Below are positions 39,764-49,066 of a DNA stretch of 64,000 nt, one piece after another. The translations under genes and the position numbers were made by a program. This stretch comes from Corallococcus sp. NCRR (GTDB taxonomy: Bacteria > Myxococcota > Myxococcia > Myxococcales > Myxococcaceae), in the NCBI RefSeq assembly GCF_026965535.1, contig NZ_CP114039.1, positions 3,658,001-3,722,000 of the forward strand, in the 5' to 3' direction. Below the pieces are notes generated by a model, which had not been told where the DNA came from, ran no database searches, and was given only the letters and a program-made list of their open reading frames with translations. Position 1 is the first letter of the stretch, and the number at the start of each line of letters is the position of its first letter.

Positions 39764-42700
39764 CTACATCGCCCCGGCGCCGGGCATGTCGCCCAGGCCG
39801 CGCAGCAGCACCTCGCGGGGCTTGGCGCCGTCCGCGGGGCCCACCACGCCGTCGCGCTCCATGCGCTCAATCATGCGCGCCGCGCGGTTGTAGCCGATGC
39901 GCATCTTGCGCTGGAGCATGGAGATGGAGACGGAGCGCATCTCGCTGACCGCCGCGAGCGCCTGGTCGTAGAGCTCGTCGGACAGCTCGTCCTCCTCGCC
40001 ACCGCCGCCCTCGCTCTCGTCGTCGCGCGGCTTGAGGATGGACTCGTCGAAGACGGGCTTGCCCTGGGCCTTGAGGTGGTCCACCGCCTTCTTGATTTCC
40101 TGCTCGGAGACGTAGGCGCCGTGGACGCGCTGCAGGTGCGCGCTCGTGGGCGGCATGATGAGCATGTCGCCCATGCCCAAGAGGGCCTCCGCGCCCACCG
40201 TGCCCAGGATCGTCATCGAGTCCGGCTTCGAGCGCAGCATGAAGCTGATGCGCGTGGGGAAGTTGGCCTTGATGATGCCCGTGACGACGTCCGTGGACGG
40301 ACGCTGGGTCGCGACCATCAGGTGGATGCCGGCCGCGCGCGCCATCTGCGCCAGGCGCGCCACGTAGGTCTCCACCTCGCGGCTGGCGACCATCATCAGG
40401 TCCGCCAGCTCGTCGATGATGACCACGATGTAGGGCAGCTTCTTGAGCTCCTTCTTCTCCGGGGAGGCGGCCTCGGCCGGCGTGGACTCCTCGCCGTCCT
40501 CCTCGAACTCCGCGTCCTCCTCGCCGTCGGCCTCCAGGGTGGGGGCGGGCTCGGAGACGATGGACTCACGCAGGTCCTCGTCGTCCTCGCGCGGCATGGC
40601 CACGCCCAGCCCGTCGCTGGCGGATGCAGGGGCCACGGCTTCGGCGCTGCCCTCCACGACCAGCACCTTCTTGGGCTTCTTCTTCTTCGCGGCGGGCGCG
40701 GCGGCGGCGGGCTTCTCCTCGGAGGCCTGCGTCTCCACCAGCTTGTTGAAGCCGGCGATGTTGCGCACGCCCGCCTCGGACAGCATCTGGTAGCGGCGCT
40801 CCATCTCCTCCACCGCCCAGCGCAGCGCGAGCGCGGCCTTCTTGGGGTCGGTGACGACGGGGAGCAGCAGGTGCGGGATGCCCTCGTAGACGGAGAGCTC
40901 CAGCATCTTCGGGTCCACCATGATGAAGCGGACCTCCTCGGGCGTGGCCTTGAGGAGGATGCTCATGATCATCGAGTTCACCGCCACGGACTTGCCGGAG
41001 CCGGTGGTGCCCGCGATGAGCAGGTGGGGGGCCTTCACCAGGTCGAAGACGTACGGCATGCCTTCGATGTCCTTGCCCACGCACATGGTGAGCTTGCTGC
41101 CGCTCTTCTGGAACGTGTCCTGCTCCGCGATCTCCTTGAGGAACACCGTCTCGCGGTCGCGGTTGGGGACTTCAATGCCCACCACGCCCTTGCCGGGGAT
41201 GGGGGCCACGATGCGCACGCGCATGGCCTCCATGGCCATGGCCAGGTCGTCCTGGAGCGCGGCGATCTTGCTGACCTTGATGCCGGGCCCGGGCAGGAAC
41301 TCGTACATGGTGACGACGGGGCCGGGGCGGATTTCGACCACCTCGCCCACGATGCCGAAGTCCGCCAGCTTCGCGCGCAGCTTCTCCGCCGTGACGAGGA
41401 ACGCGTCCTTGTCCAGCGCGGAGCGCTCCTTCTTGTCCGCCTCCAGCACGTCCAGGGGCGGCAGGGAGAAGCTCTTGCGGTCACCCACGAACTCGAACTG
41501 GTCCTGCGGCCGCTTCACGGCGGTGGGCTTGGGCGGGGCCTTGGGCTCCACGATGAGCGGCATGCGCGCCAGCGCGGAGGGCGGCGCGGGGATGAGGGCG
41601 TTGGCGGGCGCGGCGGCGGCGGGCTTCTCCGCGGCCACGGGCTTCGCGGCGGGCTCGGAGGACGGAGGCGTGAGCGACGCGGCGGGCACCGGCGGCGTGG
41701 ACGGAGCGGCGGGCGGGGTGACGATCTGTGGCGTCTTGCGCGCGCGGCGGGGCGGCTCGCCCGCGTCGGCGTTGGCGTTGGCGGGCAGCTGCGGCTGGGG
41801 CGCGAGGAAGGACGCGGCCCAGGCGGGGTCGGCGCCCGGGGAGCGGCGCTCGGCGCGCTCGGGGGGCAGCGAGGGCTGCTCGTCGGAGGCGTCGTCGCTC
41901 TCGTCCTCGGCCGGCTCCTCGCGGGCGAACTTCTTCTCCAGCTTCTCGCGGTCCTTCTGCTCCTTGAGCGCCTTCTTCGCGTTGGCGAGCTGCTCCTTCT
42001 CGTTCTGCCGGGCCAGGCGCACGGCCTCCTCGGCCAGGGCTTCGGCCTCGGCGGCCTCGGCCTCGGCGGCCAGGCGCTCGGCCTCGGACAGCTCCTCCTC
42101 CTCGGCCTCCAGCTCCGCGAGGAACGCGGCCTCCTCTTCCTTCTCCTGCGCGAGCCGCTCCTGGCGGGCCGCGTAGTTGACCTTCTGCTGCTCCCAGAAG
42201 ACGTGCGCGTTCTCGGAGATGCGGCGGCCCAGCACGGTGAGGCCGGCCCACACCAGCGAGCACAGCTTGAAGAACGTGTACTGGGTGCCCACGATGAGCG
42301 CCGCCGCGCTGATGGCGGTGACGAGGATGATGGTGCCGACGGTGGAGAACATCCCCTCCATCAGGCCGCCCAGGCCCGCGCCCAGCGCGCCGCCGGGCGG
42401 GTGGGCCCAGCCCTTGTCCTTGGCGAACATGAGCTGCGCGAGCACGGACACGCTGCAGGTGAGCAGCGCCAGGGAGATGATCTGCGGCAGGCGGCGCCGT
42501 TCGCGGTTGCCCACGAAGAGCACCACGGCGGTGTAGATGCCGCCCGCGGGGATGAGGTAGGCGCACACGCCCAGCGCGCCGCGCAGGGCCTCCGCGATGA
42601 GGTGGCCCATGGGGCCCACCGCGTTGTGGAAGCCGGGCCCCACGCGGTCATGCGCGTCGAACGTGGCGACCGCCAGCAAGGCCAGCAACGAGGCGGCCAG

Positions 42701-42850
42701 GATGAAGACGCCCACGAGCGCCCGTTTGGCGGGACTGGCCGCGCCTGGCGCCTTCATCTTCTTGTTGTTGAGCGCCTTTCGGCGCGTCGCGATCTCCTGC
42801 CGGGAGAGCACCGCCTTCTCCCCCCGGCCACCCTTCTTTGCCGCTGTCAT
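39764..42850 (-). CDS. ftsK: DNA translocase FtsK
   Basis: Septum-anchored motor that pumps chromosome ends apart and activates XerCD. 1,028 residues. Four N-terminal membrane helices (about 40-200), then a highly charged coiled-coil linker (A-E-A-E-A-L-A-E-E-A region) and a Pro/Ala linker; the motor has Walker A A-G-T-T-G-S-G-K-S-V-A-V-N and Walker B I-V-V-I-I-D-E-L-A-D-L-M. The C-terminal gamma winged helix (M-R-S-V-S-I-S-M-L-Q-R-K-M-R-I-G-Y-N-R-A) recognises KOPS-like sites. Odd: about 95 residues of Lys-, Ala- and acid-rich sequence (about 706-800) are inserted between N-K-L-V-E and the Walker B strand. The start ATG at 42850 is the first that gives a plausible N-terminus. Confidence 0.95.
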   Translation of the reverse strand: MTAAKKGGRGEKAVLSRQEIATRRKALNNKKMKAPGAASPAKRALVGVFILAASLLALLAVATFDAHDRVGPGFHNAVGPMGHLIAEALRGALGVCAYLIPAGGIYTAVVLFVGNRERRRLPQIISLALLTCSVSVLAQLMFAKDKGWAHPPGGALGAGLGGLMEGMFSTVGTIILVTAISAAALIVGTQYTFFKLCSLVWAGLTVLGRRISENAHVFWEQQKVNYAARQERLAQEKEEEAAFLAELEAEEEELSEAERLAAEAEAAEAEALAEEAVRLARQNEKEQLANAKKALKEQKDREKLEKKFAREEPAEDESDDASDEQPSLPPERAERRSPGADPAWAASFLAPQPQLPANANADAGEPPRRARKTPQIVTPPAAPSTPPVPAASLTPPSSEPAAKPVAAEKPAAAAPANALIPAPPSALARMPLIVEPKAPPKPTAVKRPQDQFEFVGDRKSFSLPPLDVLEADKKERSALDKDAFLVTAEKLRAKLADFGIVGEVVEIRPGPVVTMYEFLPGPGIKVSKIAALQDDLAMAMEAMRVRIVAPIPGKGVVGIEVPNRDRETVFLKEIAEQDTFQKSGSKLTMCVGKDIEGMPYVFDLVKAPHLLIAGTTGSGKSVAVNSMIMSILLKATPEEVRFIMVDPKMLELSVYEGIPHLLLPVVTDPKKAALALRWAVEEMERRYQMLSEAGVRNIAGFNKLVETQASEEKPAAAAPAAKKKKPKKVLVVEGSAEAVAPASASDGLGVAMPREDDEDLRESIVSEPAPTLEADGEEDAEFEEDGEESTPAEAASPEKKELKKLPYIVVIIDELADLMMVASREVETYVARLAQMARAAGIHLMVATQRPSTDVVTGIIKANFPTRISFMLRSKPDSMTILGTVGAEALLGMGDMLIMPPTSAHLQRVHGAYVSEQEIKKAVDHLKAQGKPVFDESILKPRDDESEGGGGEEDELSDELYDQALAAVSEMRSVSISMLQRKMRIGYNRAARMIERMERDGVVGPADGAKPREVLLRGLGDMPGAGAM

Positions 42851-43052
42851 GGACCCCTGTTCCCTCTGCCCGATTCCAGCCGCGTAGCGAGCTGTAGCAA
42901 TCCGCCCGGCGAGAATAGGGAGGGAGGGGGCGGGGTCAATTTTCCGGCAGGCGTCCAAGGGGGCTCCGAGGAGGCGGAAGCAGGGCCTACATTTCGGGCG
43001 CGTCCCCGCGGCGAGAGGGTATGGTGCCTGCCGCCAAGGAGAACCCAAGACC

Positions 43053-43400
43053 ATGTCCGACCTGAGCCCCGACAAGCCCTCCCACAACGAAGACGACTAC
43101 TTCGCGCGCGAGGAGATTGAAGCCAAGCGCAAGCTGGCCCTCCAGCAGTCCCAGGAGATGGCCGCCCAGCAGCGCGAGTCGCTCAAGCAGCTGCACCACA
43201 TGAAGTGCCCCAAGTGCGGCATGGACCTGCAGACGCTGAAGCAGGGCAACGTGGAGCTGGACAGCTGCTTCAACTGCCACGGCGTCTGGCTGGACGCGGG
43301 CGAGATGGAGCAGCTGATCAAACAGCACGGCCACGAGGGCAGCCAGAGGGTGATGGGCTCCATCCTCAACCTCTTCAAGCGCTCGCCGCCGTCCCCGTAG
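43053..43400 (+). CDS. zinc-ribbon (zf-TFIIB-type) protein
   Basis: 115 residues. A charged helical N-terminus (about 1-45, K-R-K-L-A-L-Q-Q-S-Q-E-M-A-A-Q-Q) precedes a zinc ribbon C-P-K-C ... C-F-N-C-H-G-V-W-L-D (C-x2-C, 19 residues, C-x2-C), followed by A-G-E-M-E-Q-L and a Pro/Lys tail. Function unknown; the fold often marks nucleic-acid or protein adaptors. Divergent from ftsK and 27 bases before gatC, so possibly in the gatCAB transcript. Confidence 0.9.
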   Translation: MSDLSPDKPSHNEDDYFAREEIEAKRKLALQQSQEMAAQQRESLKQLHHMKCPKCGMDLQTLKQGNVELDSCFNCHGVWLDAGEMEQLIKQHGHEGSQRVMGSILNLFKRSPPSP

Positions 43401-43427
43401 CACCTCAAGCCCGGAGGAGGCTTCCCC

Positions 43428-43715
43428 ATGGCCCTCACGCTCGAGCAGGTCCGGCACGTGGCCACCCTGGCGCGGCTGTCGCTGACGCCGCAGGAGGAGG
43501 AGCGCTACGCCACCCAGTTGTCCGCGGTCCTGGACGCGGTGGCGGAGCTGGAAGCGCTCGACGTGAGCCAGGTGGAGCCCACCTCCCACGCGACGCTCGC
43601 GTCCTCGCTGTTGCGCGAGGACGTGCTGCGTCCGTCACTGCCCCCGGAAGCAGGGCTCGCCAACGCGCCGGCGAAGGTGGGCAGCGCCTTCGCGGTCCCG
43701 AAGATTTTGGAGTAG
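43428..43715 (+). CDS. gatC: Asp-tRNA(Asn)/Glu-tRNA(Gln) amidotransferase subunit C
   Basis: A 95-residue stabilising subunit that wraps GatA and GatB. It has the usual L-E-Q-V-R-H-V-A-T-L-A-R-L-S-L-T opening and the V-E-P-T-S-H central motif. The ATG has GGAGGAGG about six bases upstream. It is followed by gatA after six bases. Confidence 0.95.
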   Translation: MALTLEQVRHVATLARLSLTPQEEERYATQLSAVLDAVAELEALDVSQVEPTSHATLASSLLREDVLRPSLPPEAGLANAPAKVGSAFAVPKILE

Positions 43716-43721
43716 CCCGCC

Positions 43722-45185
43722 ATGTCGTCGCTGACCGACCTGTCGATGCTGGAGCTGGCGGCGAAGTTGGCTTCGCGCGAGGTGTCCTCCGTGGAGGCCA
43801 CGCGCGCGAGCCTCGAGCGCATCGCCCGGGTGGACTCGAAGGTGCGCGCCTTCCTGCGCGTGGACGAGGCTGGGGCGTTGAAGGCCGCCGAGTCCAGCGA
43901 CGCGCGCCGCGAGGCGGGCAGCCCGCTGAGCGCGCTGGACGGCGTGCCCGTGGGCCTCAAGGACATCTTCCTCACGCAGGGCGTGGAGACCACCTGCGCC
44001 TCGCGCGTGCTGGAGGGCTTCGTCCCGCCCTATGACGCTACCGTGGTGCGCCTGCTGAAGGAGGCGGGCCTGCCGCTGTTGGGCAAGCTGAACATGGACG
44101 AGTTCGCCATGGGCTCGTCCAACGAATCGAGCGCGTACTTTCCCACCCACAACCCGTGGGACCTGACGCGCACGCCGGGCGGCTCGTCCGGTGGCTCGGC
44201 GGCTGCGGTGGCGGCGCGCGAGGTGTTCGGCGCGCTGGGCACCGACACGGGCGGCTCCATCCGTCAGCCCGCGGCGCTCACCAACACCGTGGGGCTCAAG
44301 CCCACGTATGGGCGGGTGTCGCGCTACGGCGTCATCGCCTTCGCCTCGTCGTTGGACCAGCCGGGCCCCATGGCGCGCACGGTGGGGGACACCGCGGCGC
44401 TCTTCCAGCTCGTCGCGCGGCATGATCCGCTGGACTCCACCTCCGCGGACGTGGAAACGCCAGACTGCCTCACGGGGCTGGAGGACGGCGTGCGCGGCCT
44501 CAAGCTGGGCGTGCCTCGCGAGTACTTCGCGGAAGGCATGGACCCGGAGGTGGCGGGCACGCTGCGCGCGTCGCTGGAGGAGCTGGAGAAGCTGGGCGCG
44601 ACGCTGGTGGACGTGTCGCTGCCGCACACGAAGTACGCGCTGGCGACGTACTACCTGCTGGCCTCTTCGGAGGCGTCCAGCAACCTGGCCCGCTACGACG
44701 GCATCCGCTACGGGCAGCGGGCGAAGGACGCGCGCGGGCTCAAGGAGCTGTACACGCGGACGCGGGGCGAGGGCTTCGGCGCGGAGGTGAAGCGCCGCAT
44801 CATGCTGGGCACCTACGCGCTGTCCGCCGGCTACTACGACGCGTACTACCTGCGCGCGCAGAAGGTCCGCACGCTCATCCGCGAGGACTTCACGAAGGTA
44901 TTCCAGCAGGTGGACGCCATCGTGTCGCCCACGTCGCCGGTGCCGGCGTTCAAGCTGGGCGCGAAGGTGGACGACCCGCTGTCCATGTACCTGATGGACG
45001 TCTACACGCTGCCGTGCAACCTGGCGGGCCTGCCCGGCCTGTCCGTGCCGTGCGGCTTCACGCAAGGCGGGCTGCCCATCGGCATGCAGCTGCTGGGGCG
45101 CCCCTTCGACGAGGCCCGCCTGCTCCGCATCGCCCGCGCGTTCGAGCGCGAGCACGACTTCTTCCGCCGCGCCGCCCCCGTCTAG
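43722..45185 (+). CDS. gatA: Asp-tRNA(Asn)/Glu-tRNA(Gln) amidotransferase subunit A
   Basis: The glutaminase subunit that frees ammonia from glutamine and channels it to GatB. 487 residues. The amidase catalytic triad is present: Lys in V-P-V-G-L-K-D-I-F, cis-Ser in [10 protein letters not shown], nucleophile Ser in [12 protein letters not shown]. Full-length. Second gene of gatCAB. Confidence 0.97.
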   Translation: MSSLTDLSMLELAAKLASREVSSVEATRASLERIARVDSKVRAFLRVDEAGALKAAESSDARREAGSPLSALDGVPVGLKDIFLTQGVETTCASRVLEGFVPPYDATVVRLLKEAGLPLLGKLNMDEFAMGSSNESSAYFPTHNPWDLTRTPGGSSGGSAAAVAAREVFGALGTDTGGSIRQPAALTNTVGLKPTYGRVSRYGVIAFASSLDQPGPMARTVGDTAALFQLVARHDPLDSTSADVETPDCLTGLEDGVRGLKLGVPREYFAEGMDPEVAGTLRASLEELEKLGATLVDVSLPHTKYALATYYLLASSEASSNLARYDGIRYGQRAKDARGLKELYTRTRGEGFGAEVKRRIMLGTYALSAGYYDAYYLRAQKVRTLIREDFTKVFQQVDAIVSPTSPVPAFKLGAKVDDPLSMYLMDVYTLPCNLAGLPGLSVPCGFTQGGLPIGMQLLGRPFDEARLLRIARAFEREHDFFRRAAPV

Positions 45186-45212
45186 CGGGCGCGACACAAG
45201 GGTGACACCGCC

Positions 45213-46658
45213 ATGCCCCTGAGCGACTTCCAGACGGTCATCGGCCTCGAGGTCCACGCGCAGCTGCTCACGCAGTCCAAGATTTTCTGCGGCTGCTCCA
45301 CCGCGTTCGGCGCCGAGCCCAACCACCACACCTGCCCGGTGTGCCTGGGCATGCCCGGCGTGCTGCCAGTGCTCAACCAGCGCGTGGTGGAGTACGCGGT
45401 GCGCACGGGCCTGGCGCTCGGGTGCACGGTGAAGCCCACGAGCGTGTGGAGCCGGAAGAACTACTTCTATCCGGACCTGCCCAAGGGCTACCAAATCACC
45501 CAGTACGACCAGCCCATCTGCGAGTGGGGCGAGCTGGTCATCGACACGCCGTCGGGTGAGAAGACGGTGCGCGTGCGGCGCATCCACCTGGAGGAGGACG
45601 CGGGCAAGAGCATCCACGACGCGTCCGCGTCCGCGGGGCAGAGCCTGGTGGACCTGAACCGCGCGGGCGTGCCACTGATGGAGATCGTCAGCGAGCCGGA
45701 CCTGCGCGACGCCGACGAGGCGGTGGAGTACCTCAAGGCGCTGCGCGACGTGCTGGTGTACCTGGGCGTCAACGACGGCAACCTGGAGGAGGGCAGCTTC
45801 CGCTGCGACGCCAACGTGTCGGTGATGCCCAGGGGCTTCACCACGTACGGGCAGCGCTGCGAGTTGAAGAACCTCAACTCGTTCCGCTTCCTCAAGCAGG
45901 CCATCGAGTACGAGGCCGCGAGGCAGGTGGACGTCATCGAGTCCGGCGGCAAGGTGGACCAGGAGACGCGCCTCTGGGACGTGAACAAGGGCGTCACCCG
46001 GTCCATGCGCTCCAAGGAGGACGCGCACGACTACCGGTACTTCCCGGAGCCGGACCTGCCGCCGCTCCTGGTGTCGGACGCGCTGAGGGATTCGCAGCGG
46101 CAGTCGCTGCCGGAGCTGCCGCGCGCCAAACGCACGCGCTTCATGAGCGAGTACGGCCTACCGGCCTACGACGCGCGCATCCTCACCGCCGAGCGCCCGC
46201 TGGCGGACTTCTTCGAGGCCTGCGCGAAGCACGTCTCCGACGCGAAGAAGCTCTCCAACTGGTTCTTGGGCGAGCTGAGCCGCCTGCTCAAGGAGGAGGG
46301 CACGCCCATCTCCGCGCTGCGCTTCACCCCGGCGCAGCTGGGCGAGCTGCTGACCACGGTGGAGAAGGGCACGGTGTCCGCGAACGCGGCGAAGGACGTG
46401 CTCGGGGAGATGTTCCGCACGGGCCGCGCGCCCGCGGACATCATCGCGGAGAAGGGCCTGGCGCAGGTCAGCGACGTGGGCGCCGTGGAGGCGGTGGTGG
46501 ACGACATCCTCGCGAAGAACGCGGGCGAGGTGGAGAAGTACAAGGCCGGCAAGAAGAGCGTGTACGGCTTCTTCGTGGGCCAGGTGATGAAGGCCATGAA
46601 GGGCAAGGGCAACCCCGGCCTCGTCAACGAGCTGCTCAAGAAGAAGCTGGGCGAGTAG
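45213..46658 (+). CDS. gatB: Asp-tRNA(Asn)/Glu-tRNA(Gln) amidotransferase subunit B
   Basis: The tRNA-binding kinase/transamidase subunit that activates misacylated Glu-tRNA(Gln) or Asp-tRNA(Asn). 481 residues. The family signature V-I-G-L-E-V-H-A-Q-L, the C-G-C-S ... C-P-V-C zinc-like pairs and L-N-R-A-G-V-P-L-M-E-I are present, with the helical YqeY-like tail at the C-terminus (V-M-K-A-M-K-G-K-G-N-P). Last of gatCAB; its presence implies that at least one of GlnRS or AsnRS is bypassed in this organism. Confidence 0.97.
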   Translation: MPLSDFQTVIGLEVHAQLLTQSKIFCGCSTAFGAEPNHHTCPVCLGMPGVLPVLNQRVVEYAVRTGLALGCTVKPTSVWSRKNYFYPDLPKGYQITQYDQPICEWGELVIDTPSGEKTVRVRRIHLEEDAGKSIHDASASAGQSLVDLNRAGVPLMEIVSEPDLRDADEAVEYLKALRDVLVYLGVNDGNLEEGSFRCDANVSVMPRGFTTYGQRCELKNLNSFRFLKQAIEYEAARQVDVIESGGKVDQETRLWDVNKGVTRSMRSKEDAHDYRYFPEPDLPPLLVSDALRDSQRQSLPELPRAKRTRFMSEYGLPAYDARILTAERPLADFFEACAKHVSDAKKLSNWFLGELSRLLKEEGTPISALRFTPAQLGELLTTVEKGTVSANAAKDVLGEMFRTGRAPADIIAEKGLAQVSDVGAVEAVVDDILAKNAGEVEKYKAGKKSVYGFFVGQVMKAMKGKGNPGLVNELLKKKLGE

Positions 46659-46665
46659 GGCGCTC

Positions 46666-47010
46666 GTGGCCCGGCTCCTGATCGTGAACGACGTCACATA
46701 CCGCTGGAACTTCCAGAGGAAGCGGGTCGTTCTGGAAGGAACGGCCTGGCGGCTGCTGACGGTCGTGTGGGCCGAGGCCACCCGGCAGGCGCTGCACGTC
46801 CGTGTCCGCCACGATGATCCGTGGCTCCACGTCGATGACGGCGACACGTCCGGACTCGTGACGCGGGACGTGGGCCCCGGACTGGTGGCGCGGGTCATCG
46901 AGATGGCGCGGGGCCTGGGATGGAGTCCGGAGAAGCGTGGCTCCACGCTCAAGTTCGTCCTGGAGGACGACGCGCGGCTCGTGCCCGTGCCGTCTACCGG
47001 GGAACGGTGA
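46666..47010 (+). CDS. small protein of unknown function
   Basis: 114 residues starting with GTG seven bases after gatB, so probably translated from the gatCAB transcript. Beta-rich, with several Trp, His and Arg (R-W-N-F, D-D-P-W-L-H-V-D-D-G-D). No domain recognised. The 3' end overlaps the convergent nitrilase-family gene by 17 bases. The codon pattern is in line with the neighbours, which supports a real gene. Confidence 0.7.
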   Translation: MARLLIVNDVTYRWNFQRKRVVLEGTAWRLLTVVWAEATRQALHVRVRHDDPWLHVDDGDTSGLVTRDVGPGLVARVIEMARGLGWSPEKRGSTLKFVLEDDARLVPVPSTGER

Positions 47011-48031
47011 CGTGGAGCACGTCCTCGCCGCGCGGATCCGTTGACTGGGCGAGCACGTGCACGTCGTCCGGCCCCCGGCGCTCCAGGATGAGCGAGGGCG
47101 CCTCGAAGGTGTTGTCGAAGAAGCCGCCGGTGAGCTGCGGGTTCACCGCGTAGCGCACGCGCTTCAGGGTGCGCAGCTGCGTGAACAGGCCCTCGTTGAA
47201 CCACTGCTCGCGGCGCAGCTGTGTCTCGCCTGGCGCGTTGAAGGCCCAGGGCGCGTCCCAGCTCCACGCGTTGGCGGAGGGCTGCGCGAGCACCTCCACG
47301 CCCAGCGCGTCCAGGTACTGCGCGCAGGGGACGAAGTAGGGTTCGCCGGACGTGTGGGGTTCGCGAAAGCCGTCGTAGCAGACGAGCGTCCCCAGCTTCC
47401 CGAACGGCGTGTCCAGCACGGGCAGGTCCTCCGGACGGCCCGGGCTCAGGTGCAGCACGTCCTCCTGCGTGGGCACCAGGTTCACCTTGCGCGTGACGGC
47501 CACGCAGTGCCCGGCCGGTGAGAACGTGTAGCTGGTGTTGAAGGTGCGCGCGCCCGCGGGCTCGTACTCGGGGGTGTCCGGGCCCAGGCGGTTCGTGGGC
47601 AGGAGCGCGCTGCCGGCCACCACCCACAGGCCGAAGTCGCGCGCGATGCCGGAGAAGGTCTCGTACATGGCGCGGTGCACGCGCGGCGCCACCGTGGCGT
47701 AGAGGCACTCCTCCAGCGTCGGCGGATGGAAGGTGCTCCATGTGCGGAACATGCCCAACCACTCCGCGAGCGCCACGCGCGTCATCGCGCCGTTCGTCGT
47801 CTTGCGGCGGCGCACGCGCGGCAGGTGCCCCATCAGCCCCAGCGCCGCGCCCACCATCTCCGGCCAGACAGCGAGCGCGGGGTTCAACGGCCGGCCCGAA
47901 GCGTCCCGGGGGCGCAGCGCGTCCACGCGGGCCGCGAGCGCCCGGTGGTGCGAGGCGAACGTCTCCTGCGAGGCGTAGTCGTCGAGCGTGACGCGCGGCT
48001 GGATGGCGAACAGGTCGAGGGAGGTGGCCAC
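46994..48031 (-). CDS. carbon-nitrogen hydrolase (nitrilase superfamily)
   Basis: 345 residues, start GTG. The nitrilase triad is readable: Glu58 in V-W-P-E-M, Lys182 in T-R-K-V-N-L-V-P, Cys218 in L-V-C-Y-D-G-F. It is longer than typical nitrilases and its spacer between Glu and Lys carries an extra helical region (R-R-R-K-T-T-N-G-A-M). Hydrolyses a C-N bond of an amide, nitrile or carbamate, or acts as the amide-forming part of an N-acyltransferase; the substrate is unknown. The genes on both sides (propeller-like protein, dioxygenase) may form a local functional group, but they lie on alternating strands. Confidence 0.88.
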   Translation of the reverse strand: MATSLDLFAIQPRVTLDDYASQETFASHHRALAARVDALRPRDASGRPLNPALAVWPEMVGAALGLMGHLPRVRRRKTTNGAMTRVALAEWLGMFRTWSTFHPPTLEECLYATVAPRVHRAMYETFSGIARDFGLWVVAGSALLPTNRLGPDTPEYEPAGARTFNTSYTFSPAGHCVAVTRKVNLVPTQEDVLHLSPGRPEDLPVLDTPFGKLGTLVCYDGFREPHTSGEPYFVPCAQYLDALGVEVLAQPSANAWSWDAPWAFNAPGETQLRREQWFNEGLFTQLRTLKRVRYAVNPQLTGGFFDNTFEAPSLILERRGPDDVHVLAQSTDPRGEDVLHVTVPR

Positions 48032-48121
48032 GGTGCCGCGAGGATGGCACTGGCCTCCGGGCCACGCGAGCCTCCCGGCGATGGACCGTCAGCTTCCGAT
48101 AGTGCCGCCGTCGACGCCGTG

Positions 48122-49066
48122 ATGCGCATGAAGAGGACACTCCAGGCCGAGGTGCACGCGTTCATCGACGTGACGGAGACGCTCGCGGGACGGGAGGTCA
48201 AGGCCCGGGGCGTGGCGCCCGACAACACCGTGTGGTGGCTCGCGTCAGAGGCGGGCGAGGGCGATGAGGTCCTCCACTTCGCGGACGCCTGGGACTTCTG
48301 GGAGCGGTTCACGCTGCCTCGCGGTGCACTGGACTTCCACTCCGTCCAGCCGCTCCCCGACGGGGAGGTGCTGCTCGCGAACGCGCGTTGCCGCTTCCTT
48401 TCCGAGAAGCAGCATGAGCGCAACGCCCATGTCTACTCGCCGGACGGCACGTTGCTGCGGGAGCTCACCCTGGGAGATGGCATCGCGGACGTGCAGACGA
48501 CATCCGACGCACAGGTCTGGGTCAGCTACTTCGACGAAGGCGTCTTCGGCAACCGGGGCTGGGGCGGTGGGGGGGCCTATCGTCCCATTGGCGAGGATGG
48601 CCTGGTGCGCTTCGATGCGCTGGGGCAGCGGCAGGAGAGTGGTGTGCAGATGGCGCTCGGCCTGGGGCAGCGCATCGTGGACTGCTACGCGCTCAACGTC
48701 GCGTCGGAGCAGGAGACCTGGTTCTACAGCTACTCGGACTTCCCGCTCGTGCGCATGCGGCCCGGGCAGCCCTCCACGGTGTGGCAGTCACCGGTGCGGG
48801 GCGCGCACGTCATCACTGTCAGCGACACGCACGTCCTGTTCGGGGGCGGCTACGACGACGCCTGCGAGCTCCAGCTCTTCACGCTGTACGACCGGGGCCA
48901 GCAGCGTCTGGGGCCCGTGGCCCGTGTCGTCCTCACGGACGAGACGGGCCGTGTGTGGCAGCCCTCGTGGCTCAAGGGCCGGGGGCCCTGGCTTCACGGC
49001 GCGGAAGGGACTCGCCACTTCCGCGTGCACATGGATGAGCTGCTCGCCGCCGCTGCGGCTACTTGA
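48122..49066 (+). CDS. beta-propeller-like protein of unknown function
   Basis: 314 residues without signal peptide. Repeated strand patterns with W, D and G (V-Y-S-P-D-G-T-L-L-R-E-L, V-W-V-S-Y-F-D-E-G-V-F, L-V-R-F-D-A-L-G, L-F-G-G-G-Y-D-D-A) suggest a six- or seven-bladed propeller of the kind seen in scaffold or sugar-binding proteins. No catalytic signature. The start is taken as ATG 48122; a GTG one base before the same codon frame is not needed. The 3' end overlaps the dioxygenase gene by eight bases. Confidence 0.78.
   Translation: MRMKRTLQAEVHAFIDVTETLAGREVKARGVAPDNTVWWLASEAGEGDEVLHFADAWDFWERFTLPRGALDFHSVQPLPDGEVLLANARCRFLSEKQHERNAHVYSPDGTLLRELTLGDGIADVQTTSDAQVWVSYFDEGVFGNRGWGGGGAYRPIGEDGLVRFDALGQRQESGVQMALGLGQRIVDCYALNVASEQETWFYSYSDFPLVRMRPGQPSTVWQSPVRGAHVITVSDTHVLFGGGYDDACELQLFTLYDRGQQRLGPVARVVLTDETGRVWQPSWLKGRGPWLHGAEGTRHFRVHMDELLAAAAAT

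Noticed and set aside
40076-43120. Plus-strand frame of about 1,000 codons opposite ftsK
   Set aside because: Composition is H/R/G/L-rich with no motif; ftsK is fully supported by its domains.
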